Positions 1 through 7,494 of a stretch of 38,284 nucleotides of DNA are shown one piece after another. The number at the start of each line of letters is the position of its first letter. The stretch's first letter is position 1. The stretch is from an uncultured bacterium. Lineage in GTDB: Bacteria > Planctomycetota > Phycisphaerae > Phycisphaerales > UBA1924. The translations under genes and the position numbers were made by a program. Under the pieces are notes generated by a model. It was not told the DNA's origin, made no database searches, and worked only from the letters and a program-made list of their open reading frames with translations. The stretch lies in the NCBI GenBank assembly GCA_938003595.1, contig CALKYH010000014.1, positions 1 to 38,284 of the forward strand. Direction: 5' to 3'.

Positions 1-767
1 GGCAGAACTTCCTGATCGACGCCAACCTGGCGCGGAAGCTGGTGGAGGCCAGCGGTGTTGGGGCGGGGGATCTTGTGCTGGAGATCGGCCCGGGCGCGGG
101 AGCGCTGACCGAGACGCTGGTGGAGATGGGCTGCCGGGTGGTGGCGTCGGAGATGGACCGCGGGTTGTGCGGCCTGCTGCGCGAACGGCTGGGCGAGCGA
201 ATCACGCTCGTCGAGGGCGACTGCCTGGCGGGCAAGCACGAGTTGAACCCGGAGATCCTGCGGGCGCTGGGGGACGAGCCGTTCCGGCTGGTGGCGAACC
301 TGCCGTACAACGCCGCGACGCCGGTGATGACGCTGCTGCTGCTGGAGCAGCCGCGCTGCTCGGGGATGTATGTGACGATCCAGAAGGAGGTGGCGGACCG
401 GCTGGGCGCGGCGCCGGGAGGGAAGGACTACGGGCCGCTGAGCGTGATCGCGCAGGCGTTCGCGACGGTGCGCCGGATCGCGGTCGCGCCGCCGGAGTGC
501 TTCTGGCCCAGACCGCAGGTGACCAGCGCGATGGTGGCGGTGGAACGGCGGGCGCGGGCGCTGACGGATGATCCGCGCGCGCTGGAGGCGGTGGTGGGTC
601 GGGCCTTTCAGCAGCGGCGCAAGCAGCTGGGCTCGTCGCTGGGGAAGGACTTCCCATGGCCCGAAGGCGTGGCGCCGACCCAGCGTCCGGAGGAACTGAG
701 CCCGGAGCAGTTCGCGGCGATGGCGGGGGCGATGCGGAGCGCGGGGCTGGTGGACAGGGCGCCGTGA
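1..767 (+). CDS. rsmA: 16S rRNA (adenine-N6,N6)-dimethyltransferase RsmA/KsgA, 5'-truncated by window edge
   Basis: The reading frame is open from base 3, so the true start lies left of the window. RsmA uses SAM to dimethylate two adjacent adenines in the 3' hairpin of 16S rRNA during small-subunit assembly. The visible part begins with QNFLID, the N-terminal signature of the family. It continues with the SAM-binding loop LEIGPGAGALTE, the acidic strand end SEMD, and the catalytic NLPYN motif at about base 298. The C-terminal half has the family's FxPxPxVxSAxV run (CFWPRPQVTSAMV) and the AFQQRRKQL helix. The identification is secure and only the first few residues are missing. The gene converges on csrA; an inverted repeat without a T-run lies between them. 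Confidence 0.95.
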   Translation, partial: QNFLIDANLARKLVEASGVGAGDLVLEIGPGAGALTETLVEMGCRVVASEMDRGLCGLLRERLGERITLVEGDCLAGKHELNPEILRALGDEPFRLVANLPYNAATPVMTLLLLEQPRCSGMYVTIQKEVADRLGAAPGGKDYGPLSVIAQAFATVRRIAVAPPECFWPRPQVTSAMVAVERRARALTDDPRALEAVVGRAFQQRRKQLGSSLGKDFPWPEGVAPTQRPEELSPEQFAAMAGAMRSAGLVDRAP

Positions 768-769
768 AC

Positions 770-793
770 AACGCCCGCGGCGGGGCGGGCGTT
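770..793. repeat. Inverted repeat between convergent rsmA and csrA
   Basis: The arms AACGCCCG (770-777) and CGGGCGTT (786-793) are perfect complements around an 8-nt loop, 3 nt after the rsmA stop. No T-run follows on either strand. It may be a 3'-end stem-loop, but it is not a canonical intrinsic terminator. Confidence 0.4.
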
Positions 794-869
794 GGGGTCG
801 GTCGTGGGCCGGTTGTTTCGAGTTGGGGTCGTTCTCTCTCCGCTCCCAGTCGGGACCGGGCGGAGGGAA

Positions 870-1097
870 TCAGCTGCCTTGAGCGCCGGCGGCGAGCGCG
901 ATCTTGGCGATGACCTGAGGCTGCTCGGAGGCGATGGCGTCGGCGACCTCGCGGCGGTGGACATCGATGTCGCGTGGGAACTCGAAGGCGATGCGCACGC
1001 GATCGCCCTTGATGCCCACGATGCGGACGACGCCCATCGGTCGACGGGGATCACCGATCACAACTTCTTCGCCCTCGCGCCTGGTGATTACCAGCAT
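870..1097 (-). CDS. csrA: Carbon storage regulator CsrA
   Basis: This 75-residue protein begins MLVITRREGEEVVIGD, which is the CsrA N-terminus. CsrA is a small homodimeric RNA-binding regulator that binds GGA-containing leaders and alters translation or mRNA stability. The ATG at 1097 is chosen over an upstream GTG at 1118 because AGGAGG sits 9 nt before it and the family starts at MLVL/ITR. VRIAFEFPRDIDVHRREV matches the RNA-contacting strand and helix, including the usual arginine in the VHRxEV segment. The C-terminal tail (AKIALAAGAQGS) is longer and less conserved. The gene stands alone and converges on rsmA. Confidence 0.95.
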   Translation of the reverse strand: MLVITRREGEEVVIGDPRRPMGVVRIVGIKGDRVRIAFEFPRDIDVHRREVADAIASEQPQVIAKIALAAGAQGS

Positions 1098-1331
1098 GGC
1101 CCTGGACCTCCTGTTCACGAGGCCGTTGCGGTCGTCATTGACCTCGACCCACCCATAAAACAGACTAGCACCGAACAGCGGAAAGGGAAGCCCGCGGGCT
1201 CATCCTTTCTGTCGAGGTTCGTGCGTGGAGGGCCCGGGGTTTCGCTGTGGACGCGATGAGCGCCGCGCGGAGGGATCGACACCGATGATGAAGGGGCCCT
1301 CAGACGCCGGAAAGGCGGTTTTCGGGGTCGA

Positions 1332-1610
1332 TCAGGCGGTGAGGGACTCGACCCCGGTGACCTCCGGGATGTTGTCGCGCAGATTCTTCTCGATCCCCAT
1401 CCGGAGCGTCATGGCGCTGGAGGGGCAGCCGACGCAGGCGCCCTGAAAGCGGATCCTCACGACGCCGGCCGAGGTGACATCGACGAGCTCGATATCGCCG
1501 CCGTCGCTCTGGATGGCGGGGCGGATGAGCTCCAGCACGCGCTCGACCTTTGAGCGCAGGTCGTGAGCGGCGGAATCGGACTGTCGGGCCTCGCTGGCCG
1601 GTCGCGCCAT
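1332..1610 (-). CDS. NifU C-terminal-domain (Nfu) Fe-S cluster scaffold/carrier protein
   Basis: This 92-residue protein is almost entirely one Nfu domain. It contains IRPAIQSDGGDIELVDV and then the CVGC motif of the cluster-binding CxxC, followed by PSSAMTLRMGIEKNL. Nfu proteins hold a [4Fe-4S] cluster between two subunits and deliver it to apo-enzymes. The ATG at 1610 has GAGGAG about 8 nt upstream; the frame is open further 5' but that extension looks non-coding. A TACGAT hexamer about 24 nt before the ATG could be its -10 box. It is transcribed divergently from the lipoprotein gene at 1702. Confidence 0.9.
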   Translation of the reverse strand: MARPASEARQSDSAAHDLRSKVERVLELIRPAIQSDGGDIELVDVTSAGVVRIRFQGACVGCPSSAMTLRMGIEKNLRDNIPEVTGVESLTA

Positions 1611-1687
1611 GGGTTCGGACTCCTCTCGGGCCGCATCGTAGGCCCCCTGCGGGCGTATTCCCGGACCGGGGCGGGGGTCTGGCCGGG

Positions 1688-1693
1688 TAGACT
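1688..1693 (+). promoter_or_regulatory. Putative -10 hexamer TAGACT for a leaderless transcript
   Basis: TAGACT ends 8 nt before the ATG at 1702, and no Shine-Dalgarno sequence precedes that ATG. The same hexamer occurs in the prepilin promoter at 33860. No clear -35 box is visible. If it is used, the mRNA starts at or next to the start codon. Confidence 0.45.
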
Positions 1694-1701
1694 CCCCGGC
1701 C

Positions 1702-3159
1702 ATGAACCGATCGACCATACTCGGGACGGTGTTGAGCGTGCTCCTCGGAGCAGGCCTGTGGGGGTGCGCGGGCGGGGGCGCGGGGGCCACCGGCGACTCC
1801 ATGGCCGACCTGATGAACAGCGAGCTGGGCTATATGACGCGCATCCGGGCGCTGGACCAGACCGAGGTCGAGGTCGCGGACGGCACGGTGGACCGGAAGA
1901 TCTGGCGTGACAATGTGAAGAAGATCGCCTGGGGCGCGGCGAACTACGAGAAACTGCGCCTGGCGGCCATCGACGCCCTGCTGGCCGACGACGAGGCGGA
2001 CACGCGGAACATGCTGCGGCTGATGCTCCCGCGCGAGCCGGACTGGCCGGTGATCGAGCGGATCTGCCTGCTGGCGGGGCAGAACGGGTGGGAGGAGTAC
2101 ACGCCGTCGCTGGTGCGGTCGTGGTCGCGGCCCGTGGTGCAGCCGGCGGACCCGGAGCGCCCGGAGCGTGCGGCGCTGATCGCGCTACACCCGAATCAGG
2201 AGGTCGAGGCGACGGTGTTCGAGGTGTTCGCCACGCCCAGCGAGGACAAGCTCTTCGGCGACAAGGCGCGCGAGGAGGCGTGGGCGCTGCTGTGCCGGCT
2301 CGATCCGACCGGGTCGAAGACCGCCGGCTACCTGCTCGAGATCGGCGATCCCAATGATCCCCTGCTGACCGACCTGCGCGCCGGCGCCCGCGACCTGCGC
2401 GCCGCGCCGACGACGCCCGAGCAATTGCAGTGGCTGCGCGACCTGCGCAAGCCCGAGCACAGCGGGTGGTGGGCGGAGGCGACCTCGGCGATCGCGCGGC
2501 TTGGGCCCGAGCAGCTGCAGGGATTCGAGCTGCGCCACGCGTCGGCGGTGGTCTGGGCGGCGGCGCACGAGCCGGGTTGGTTGAACGCGACGCGGGGGGA
2601 GCTGCTCGCCACGCTGACGGCGGACCTGCAGGGCCGGAAGGTCAGTCAGCGCTCCGCCGAGGAGATCGACGGCATGCCGCCGCCGCGCGAACGGCTGGCG
2701 GACAACGCGGCCAGGCTGGTGTGGGGCGATGTGCTGCTGCTGCTCATCGCCGATCGCGCCATTGCTGACGAGGAGGTAGCCGCGTCCCTGTTCGCGCAGG
2801 CGGACACCGACCGGGGCGACACCTCGACCGAGTACGGCGGCGTGCTGGAGGCACGGGGGAATGGCTTCATCGCGCTGAGCTACCCGCCCCGTCCTGCGCA
2901 GCGGACGGGCGACAACCGCTTCGTCGCCTCGCCGGAGCTGCTGGAGTCCGGGGCGACGGCCCTGTTCCACTATCACTTCCACGCCCGTCGGGCGAACGAG
3001 CGCGAGTACGCCGGCCCGAGCCCGGGCGACGACGCGTACGCCAAGCAGTTCGGCCGCTCGTGCATCGTCTTCACCTCGCTGGAGGAGGACGAGCTGAACG
3101 CGGACTACTACCAGCCCAACGGCGCCGCGGTCGATCTGGGGGAGGTGCGCCGGCCCTGA
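1702..3159 (+). CDS. Lipoprotein with helical middle region and JAMM/JAB-like C-terminal motif, function unknown
   Basis: The protein has 485 residues. A signal peptide ends in a lipobox (GLWGC, Cys22), so it is probably lipid-anchored and extracytoplasmic. Residues of about 60-340 are helical and resemble HEAT-like repeats (for example AREEAWALLCRLDP), but I cannot name a family. The C-terminus carries the spaced residues of a JAMM metalloprotease site: Glu377 in TEYGGVLE, His425 and His427 in HYHFH, and Ser440 and Asp443 in PSPGDD. The gap from the HxH to the Ser is 12 residues, not the usual 7, so activity is an inference. It is the first gene of a run with an M48 peptidase (21 nt downstream), dapF-GNAT and an M20 peptidase. 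Existence of the gene is secure; function is unknown. Confidence 0.85.
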   Translation: MNRSTILGTVLSVLLGAGLWGCAGGGAGATGDSMADLMNSELGYMTRIRALDQTEVEVADGTVDRKIWRDNVKKIAWGAANYEKLRLAAIDALLADDEADTRNMLRLMLPREPDWPVIERICLLAGQNGWEEYTPSLVRSWSRPVVQPADPERPERAALIALHPNQEVEATVFEVFATPSEDKLFGDKAREEAWALLCRLDPTGSKTAGYLLEIGDPNDPLLTDLRAGARDLRAAPTTPEQLQWLRDLRKPEHSGWWAEATSAIARLGPEQLQGFELRHASAVVWAAAHEPGWLNATRGELLATLTADLQGRKVSQRSAEEIDGMPPPRERLADNAARLVWGDVLLLLIADRAIADEEVAASLFAQADTDRGDTSTEYGGVLEARGNGFIALSYPPRPAQRTGDNRFVASPELLESGATALFHYHFHARRANEREYAGPSPGDDAYAKQFGRSCIVFTSLEEDELNADYYQPNGAAVDLGEVRRP

Positions 3160-3180
3160 CCGGGCGGCGCGACGATTCGG

Positions 3181-4680
3181 ATGATGCACCTGCTCGTCAT
3201 CGCGCTGGCCGCGTGCGTGTTCATCCACGACTCGAACGGGCGCTCCGCCATGGCGGACGAGCTCCCGTCGTCGTGGATCGCGGCGCTGTCGATCGGGCCG
3301 CAGGTGGTCATCGCCCTTTTCGTCTGGGCGTGGCTGTGGCGGTGCGGGCGGAAGCTGGACCGCACGGGCTCCCCGGTATACCTGGGGAGCGCGGATTCGG
3401 TCCTGACGATGTCGCGATTGCTCATCGTCGGCGTGCAGTTGGTGAGCGTGCTCTGGCTCGGCTGGCTGGATGTGGTGCGCGACGCGATCGGGGACTCGGT
3501 GCTCGTGGACGAGTTCTTCGCGACGGCGCCCGCCCTGCTGGCGATCGTGGCGGGGTGGGCGGCGTACTACCCCATCGACGCGCGGCTGCGCCATGCGCGG
3601 CTCTTCGCGGCGATGGAGCGGGGCGAGACCGTGTACCCGCCGCCGACGCTCGGCCAGTACCTGCTGGACCAGACCCGGCACCAGATGCTCATCGTGCTCA
3701 TCCCGATCGCGCTGCTGATGGCCTGGAGCGAGACGCTGGCCATGCTCGCGCCAACGATCGCCCGCTGGATGGGCGAGACGGTGGACGGGGAAGCGGCGTA
3801 CACGGACCGGGTGGGGTTGGCGGTCGCGGGGCTGCAGCTGCTCGGCGCCGCGGCGGTGCTGTCGATCGCGCCGGCGCTGATGCGGTACATCTGGTCCACG
3901 GTGGCGATGGGCCCCGGGGCGCTGCGGGACCGGCTGCAGTCGCTGTGCGACCGGCACGGCGTGCGCCACCGGGGCCTGCTGGTGTGGCGGACGCACGGCA
4001 CGATGATCAACGGCGCGGTGATGGGGCTGTTCGGGCGGCTGAGGTTCATCCTGCTGACCGACGCCCTGCTCGACAGCCTGCCCGACAGCCAGGTGGAGGC
4101 GGTCATGGCCCACGAGATCGCCCATGTCAAGAAGCGCCATCTGCCGTGGCTGATGGCCATCCTCGTGGCGTCGGTCGGGCTGGCCGGGGCGCTGGTGTCG
4201 GGCTTGATCATCGTGGCGCCGGCGCTGCTCGGGGCGCCGGCGGAATCGATCCCGGGGTGGAACGCGATCGGCCAGACCGGCGCGACGCTGGCCGCCGCGG
4301 CGCTGGGGCTGTGGGTGTTCGGCGCGGTGAGCCGGGCCTTCGAGCGCCAGGCCGACGCCTTCGCCGTGCAGCACCTGAGCGGGCTGACGAGGGATCGGGC
4401 GGCGGCCCGGACGCTGGTGGTGACGCCGGAGGCGGCGCAGGCCATGATCGGGGCGCTGGACTCGGTCGCGGACCTGAACCATGTGCCGCGCCGAAAGTTC
4501 ACCTGGCGGCACGGCAGCATCGCCGATCGACAGAGGCGGATCGCCGGGCTGGTGGGCCTCCCGGCGCTCCGGCTGCCGATCGACCGGAAGGTGGCGATGA
4601 TCAAGCTGGCCGGGGCGGCCGGGCTGCTCGGCCTGGCGGCGCTGACGGCGTTGGAGTATTGGATCACGACGGCGAGATAG
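3181..4680 (+). CDS. M48-family membrane zinc metallopeptidase (HtpX/Ste24-like)
   Basis: The protein has 499 residues. Several hydrophobic segments occupy the N-terminal half and two more lie after the active site, so it is an integral membrane protein. The zinc site is clear: HEIAH at residues 311-315 within AVMAHEIAHVKKRH, and the third ligand Glu388 in FERQADAFAV. That is the M48 HExxH plus ExxxD arrangement. Members of this family degrade misfolded membrane proteins or process prenylated or secreted peptides; the substrate here cannot be inferred. The NGAVMGLFGRLRFILLTDALL segment before the motif fits Ste24/HtpX architecture. It lies 21 nt downstream of the JAMM-like lipoprotein and 10 nt before dapF, so it is probably co-transcribed. 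No strong ribosome binding site was seen; a second ATG follows at 3184. Confidence 0.88.
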   Translation: MMHLLVIALAACVFIHDSNGRSAMADELPSSWIAALSIGPQVVIALFVWAWLWRCGRKLDRTGSPVYLGSADSVLTMSRLLIVGVQLVSVLWLGWLDVVRDAIGDSVLVDEFFATAPALLAIVAGWAAYYPIDARLRHARLFAAMERGETVYPPPTLGQYLLDQTRHQMLIVLIPIALLMAWSETLAMLAPTIARWMGETVDGEAAYTDRVGLAVAGLQLLGAAAVLSIAPALMRYIWSTVAMGPGALRDRLQSLCDRHGVRHRGLLVWRTHGTMINGAVMGLFGRLRFILLTDALLDSLPDSQVEAVMAHEIAHVKKRHLPWLMAILVASVGLAGALVSGLIIVAPALLGAPAESIPGWNAIGQTGATLAAAALGLWVFGAVSRAFERQADAFAVQHLSGLTRDRAAARTLVVTPEAAQAMIGALDSVADLNHVPRRKFTWRHGSIADRQRRIAGLVGLPALRLPIDRKVAMIKLAGAAGLLGLAALTALEYWITTAR

Positions 4681-4690
4681 GACTGCGGCG

Positions 4691-6148
4691 ATGAAGTTCA
4701 CCAAGATGCACGGCCTGGGCAACGACTACCTGTTCCTCGACGGGTTCACCGACGAGGCGCTGGCCCGGCGCGAGGACTACCCCGCGCTGGCGCTGGCCAT
4801 GTCCGACCGGCGCACCGGCGTCGGCGCCGACGGGATCATCGTCCTGGCCAGGCCAAGTGAGGGCGACGAGTTCGAGTTCGACATGCGCATCTTCAACGCC
4901 GACGGGTCGGAGGCGGAGATGTGCGGCAACGGGCTGCGCTGCGCCGTGAAGATGCTCGTCGAGCGCGCGCATGTGCGACTCGACGAGAAGAACCGCCTGA
5001 AGATGCGCACCGGCGCCGGCGTGCTGGAGGCCGAGGCCCGCTTCGGCGAGGACGGTCTCGTGGACACGGTCACGATCGCCATGGGCAAGCCGGTCTTCGC
5101 CCTGGCGAGGATTCCCGTGGACGCGAGCAAGGTCGCCATCGAGCGCGAGGTCGGCCCCGCCACGGAGTTCGCGGTGGGCGAGGAGACCGGCGTGGCCGTG
5201 AATGTCGGCAACCCGCACTTCGTCTGCTTCCGCGAGACGCCGGTCGAGAAGTTCGCCCTCGAGCGCTTTGGCCCCATCCTTGAGAGGCACGAGGCGTTCC
5301 CCAGGCGGATCAATGTTCACATCGTCAATGTGCTCGGCCCCGGGCGTCTGCGGATGCGCTCGTGGGAGCGCGGCGCCGGGATGACCACGGCCTGCGGCAC
5401 CGGCGCGTGCGCGACGATCGCGGCGGCCGCGGCGACAGGGCGGTGCGGCCGCAGCGCCATCGTCGAACTGCCCGGCGGCGAGCTGTTCCTGGAATGGGAC
5501 GAGGAGACCGGCGTCATCCACAAGACGGGGCCCGCGGCGTTCGTTTTCGAGGGCGAGTGGCCCGAGCCGGGCGCGAAGCCCGCCAAGCCGGGCGCGCGCC
5601 TGGAGACCGAGCGGCTCATCCTCCGGCCCCAGACCTGGAACGATCTCGCGGAGATCCAGAAGGGCATGAACGATCCGGAGATCTCCCGGCACACGATGAC
5701 GATCCCCTATCCCTACCTGCCCGGCGAGGGCGCGAAGTTCCTGCGCCGGGTGGAGCGGCGGATGGCGGACGGCACGGCGGCGGCGTTCGCGATGGAGCTC
5801 AAGAGCACCGGCGAGATGATCGGCAACATCGGCTGGCAGATCGAGCCCGAGCACCAGCGCGCGGAGCTGGGCTATGTCACCTGGAAGGAGCACCGGGGCA
5901 AGGGCTACACCTCCGAGGCGGCGCGCCGGCTCATCGATCACGCCTTCGAGGACATGGGCCTCGAGAAGGTCTTCGCGAAGTGGTTCACAGCGAACCCGGC
6001 GTCCGGGCGGGTGCTCGAGAACGCCGGCATGATCGAAGAGGGCCGGCAGCTCAGCCAGCAGAAGAAGAAGGACGGCCGGCTCGATGTGTGCTTCATGGGC
6101 CTGACGCGCGAGCAGTGGATGCGGCGGAAGAGCGGGGGCGGCTCGTGA
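4691..6148 (+). CDS. dapF: Diaminopimelate epimerase fused to a C-terminal GNAT acetyltransferase
   Basis: A single 485-residue frame carries two enzymes. Residues 1 to about 290 are DapF, which interconverts LL- and meso-diaminopimelate for lysine and peptidoglycan synthesis. It begins MKFTKMHGLGNDY. The two catalytic cysteines are Cys78 (EMCGNGLRC) and Cys235 (TTACGTGACA), and GNPHFVCF lies between them. A proline/alanine/lysine linker follows. From residue 304 (LETERLILRP) a RimJ/RimL-like GNAT domain runs to the end, with GYVTWKEHRGKGYTSEA as the acetyl-CoA loop and NPASGRVLENAGM near the C-terminus. Stand-alone DapF is about 275 residues. No stop codon or frame break occurs in the linker, so the fusion is real in this sequence. 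The next gene, an M20 peptidase, overlaps it by GTGA. Confidence 0.93.
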   Translation: MKFTKMHGLGNDYLFLDGFTDEALARREDYPALALAMSDRRTGVGADGIIVLARPSEGDEFEFDMRIFNADGSEAEMCGNGLRCAVKMLVERAHVRLDEKNRLKMRTGAGVLEAEARFGEDGLVDTVTIAMGKPVFALARIPVDASKVAIEREVGPATEFAVGEETGVAVNVGNPHFVCFRETPVEKFALERFGPILERHEAFPRRINVHIVNVLGPGRLRMRSWERGAGMTTACGTGACATIAAAAATGRCGRSAIVELPGGELFLEWDEETGVIHKTGPAAFVFEGEWPEPGAKPAKPGARLETERLILRPQTWNDLAEIQKGMNDPEISRHTMTIPYPYLPGEGAKFLRRVERRMADGTAAAFAMELKSTGEMIGNIGWQIEPEHQRAELGYVTWKEHRGKGYTSEAARRLIDHAFEDMGLEKVFAKWFTANPASGRVLENAGMIEEGRQLSQQKKKDGRLDVCFMGLTREQWMRRKSGGGS

Positions 6149-7362
6149 GCGGCCTGAGCCCCGTCGAATCCCGGGCGTGCGATTTGATCCGCGCGAAGGA
6201 GGCCGCGCTGCGCGACACGCTGTCGCACTGGGTGTCGATCCCGACCGGCCACAACTTCGCCCCGGGGCTGGACCAGCTGCGCGGCCTTCTGATCGAGCGT
6301 CTGGCCACGCTCGGAGCGAAGGTCCAGATGATCCCGGGCGACCCCAAGCCCGACTGGCTCTACGGCCAATCCGCGGATGGGCCGATCCCGCCGACGGCCG
6401 TGTGCAGCCGGCTCGATGGCGAGGGCCCGAAGGTCCTGATCGCGGGGCACCTCGACACCGTGTTCGCGCCGCCGCCCAAGGGGTCCTTCGCCTCGATGAC
6501 GGTCTCGTCGGACGGACGGACGGCGATCGGTCCGGGCGTGGTGGACATGAAGGGCGGCCTGCTCGTGGCCCTGACGGCGCTGGAGGCGCTCGAGGAAGTC
6601 GGCGTGCGCCCCGCCTGGACCTTCACCCTCAACAGCGACGAGGAGACCGGCACCTATCACAGCGAGAACGCGCTGCGGGCCGAGGCCTCGCGCCACGATG
6701 TGGGCATCGCCACCGAGCCCGCGCTGCCCGACGGCAGCCTCGCCGTGGAGCGCTTCGGCAGCGGGCAGTTCATCATCGAGGCGTTCGGGCGCACCGCGCA
6801 TGTGGGGCGCGACTTTGACAAGGGCGTGAGCGCAACCGCGGCGCTGGCCCGCGCGATCGTCGCAGCGACGGACTTGGCCGATTCGGCCAAGGGCTGGATC
6901 GTCAGCATCGGGCCGATCAGGGGCGGCGAGGCGACGAATGTGGTGCCGGACTACGCCGCCGCGTGGGGCAACGCGCGGTTCCCGACCCCCGAGATCGGCG
7001 AGGCGATCGGCAAGGCGCTGGACGGCCTGGCCACCGGCGCCGCGGGAGCGCCGCGGGTGGTGGTGCGCCGCTCGTTCAATCGCCCCGCCAAGCCGCTGAC
7101 CGACGGCACGCGTCGTCTTGCCGAGCTCGCCCGTGCCTGTGCCGAGGACGCGGGGCAGAGATTGCCCTTCGGGAGAACCGGCGGCGTGTGCGACGGGAAC
7201 ATCCTGCAGGACTGCGGCCTGCCGACGATCGACACCATGGGCGTGCGCGGCGGGGGGCTGCACACGACCAAGGAATGGATCGAGCTGGACAGCCTGGTGG
7301 AGCGGGCGCAGCTGTTCGCGATCACGCTGGCGCGGATCGCCGAGGGTCGGCTCTCGGTTTAG
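6145..7362 (+). CDS. M20-family zinc peptidase/deacylase (carboxypeptidase G2-, ArgE/DapE-like)
   Basis: The protein has 405 residues. It starts at a GTG inside GTGA, which overlaps the dapF-GNAT stop, so translation is probably coupled. Metal and catalytic residues of M20 enzymes are visible: His102 and Asp104 (GHLDTVF), Asp134 (GVVDMKGG), the Glu166-Glu167 pair (DEETG) and His373 (GLHTTKEW). The lid-domain motif TAHVGRDFDKGVSA is typical of the glutamate carboxypeptidase branch. Enzymes of this fold remove acyl or amino-acid groups from N-acyl amino acids. Two roles fit the neighbourhood: a DapE-type step next to DapF, or deacylation of N-succinylglutamate for the downstream Ast cluster, which lacks a visible AstE. 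Neither is proved. The frame is open further 5', but that region is the out-of-frame dapF coding sequence. Confidence 0.9.
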   Translation: MSGLSPVESRACDLIRAKEAALRDTLSHWVSIPTGHNFAPGLDQLRGLLIERLATLGAKVQMIPGDPKPDWLYGQSADGPIPPTAVCSRLDGEGPKVLIAGHLDTVFAPPPKGSFASMTVSSDGRTAIGPGVVDMKGGLLVALTALEALEEVGVRPAWTFTLNSDEETGTYHSENALRAEASRHDVGIATEPALPDGSLAVERFGSGQFIIEAFGRTAHVGRDFDKGVSATAALARAIVAATDLADSAKGWIVSIGPIRGGEATNVVPDYAAAWGNARFPTPEIGEAIGKALDGLATGAAGAPRVVVRRSFNRPAKPLTDGTRRLAELARACAEDAGQRLPFGRTGGVCDGNILQDCGLPTIDTMGVRGGGLHTTKEWIELDSLVERAQLFAITLARIAEGRLSV

Positions 7363-7417
7363 GGTCGGTCAGGGGGGTCGGAAACGCCGATAGAGGCCTC
7401 CAGAGGGGCGCTGCGGC

Positions 7418-7423
7418 TATCCT
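7418..7423 (+). promoter_or_regulatory. Possible -10 box TATCCT for the ast-like operon
   Basis: TATCCT lies in the 132-nt gap between the M20 gene and the aminotransferase and would give a leader of about 65 nt. No convincing -35 element is visible, so read-through from the upstream operon is equally possible. Confidence 0.3.
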
Positions 7424-7494
7424 CCTGACCCCGCGGGCCGGTCCTTTGAGGCCGCTCCGTCCGAGAACCTGTTCGCCCCGACCGAGGAGCCCCG

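Noticed and set aside
2185..4722. 845-codon open frame on the - strand
   Set aside because: It lies antisense to the lipoprotein and M48 genes, has biased Arg/Pro/His-rich composition typical of high-GC shadow frames, and shows no motif.
5362..6144. Upstream extension of the M20 peptidase frame inside dapF
   Set aside because: It reads an alternate frame of the epimerase/GNAT gene with Arg/Gly-rich noise; the GTG at 6145 gives a normal-length enzyme.
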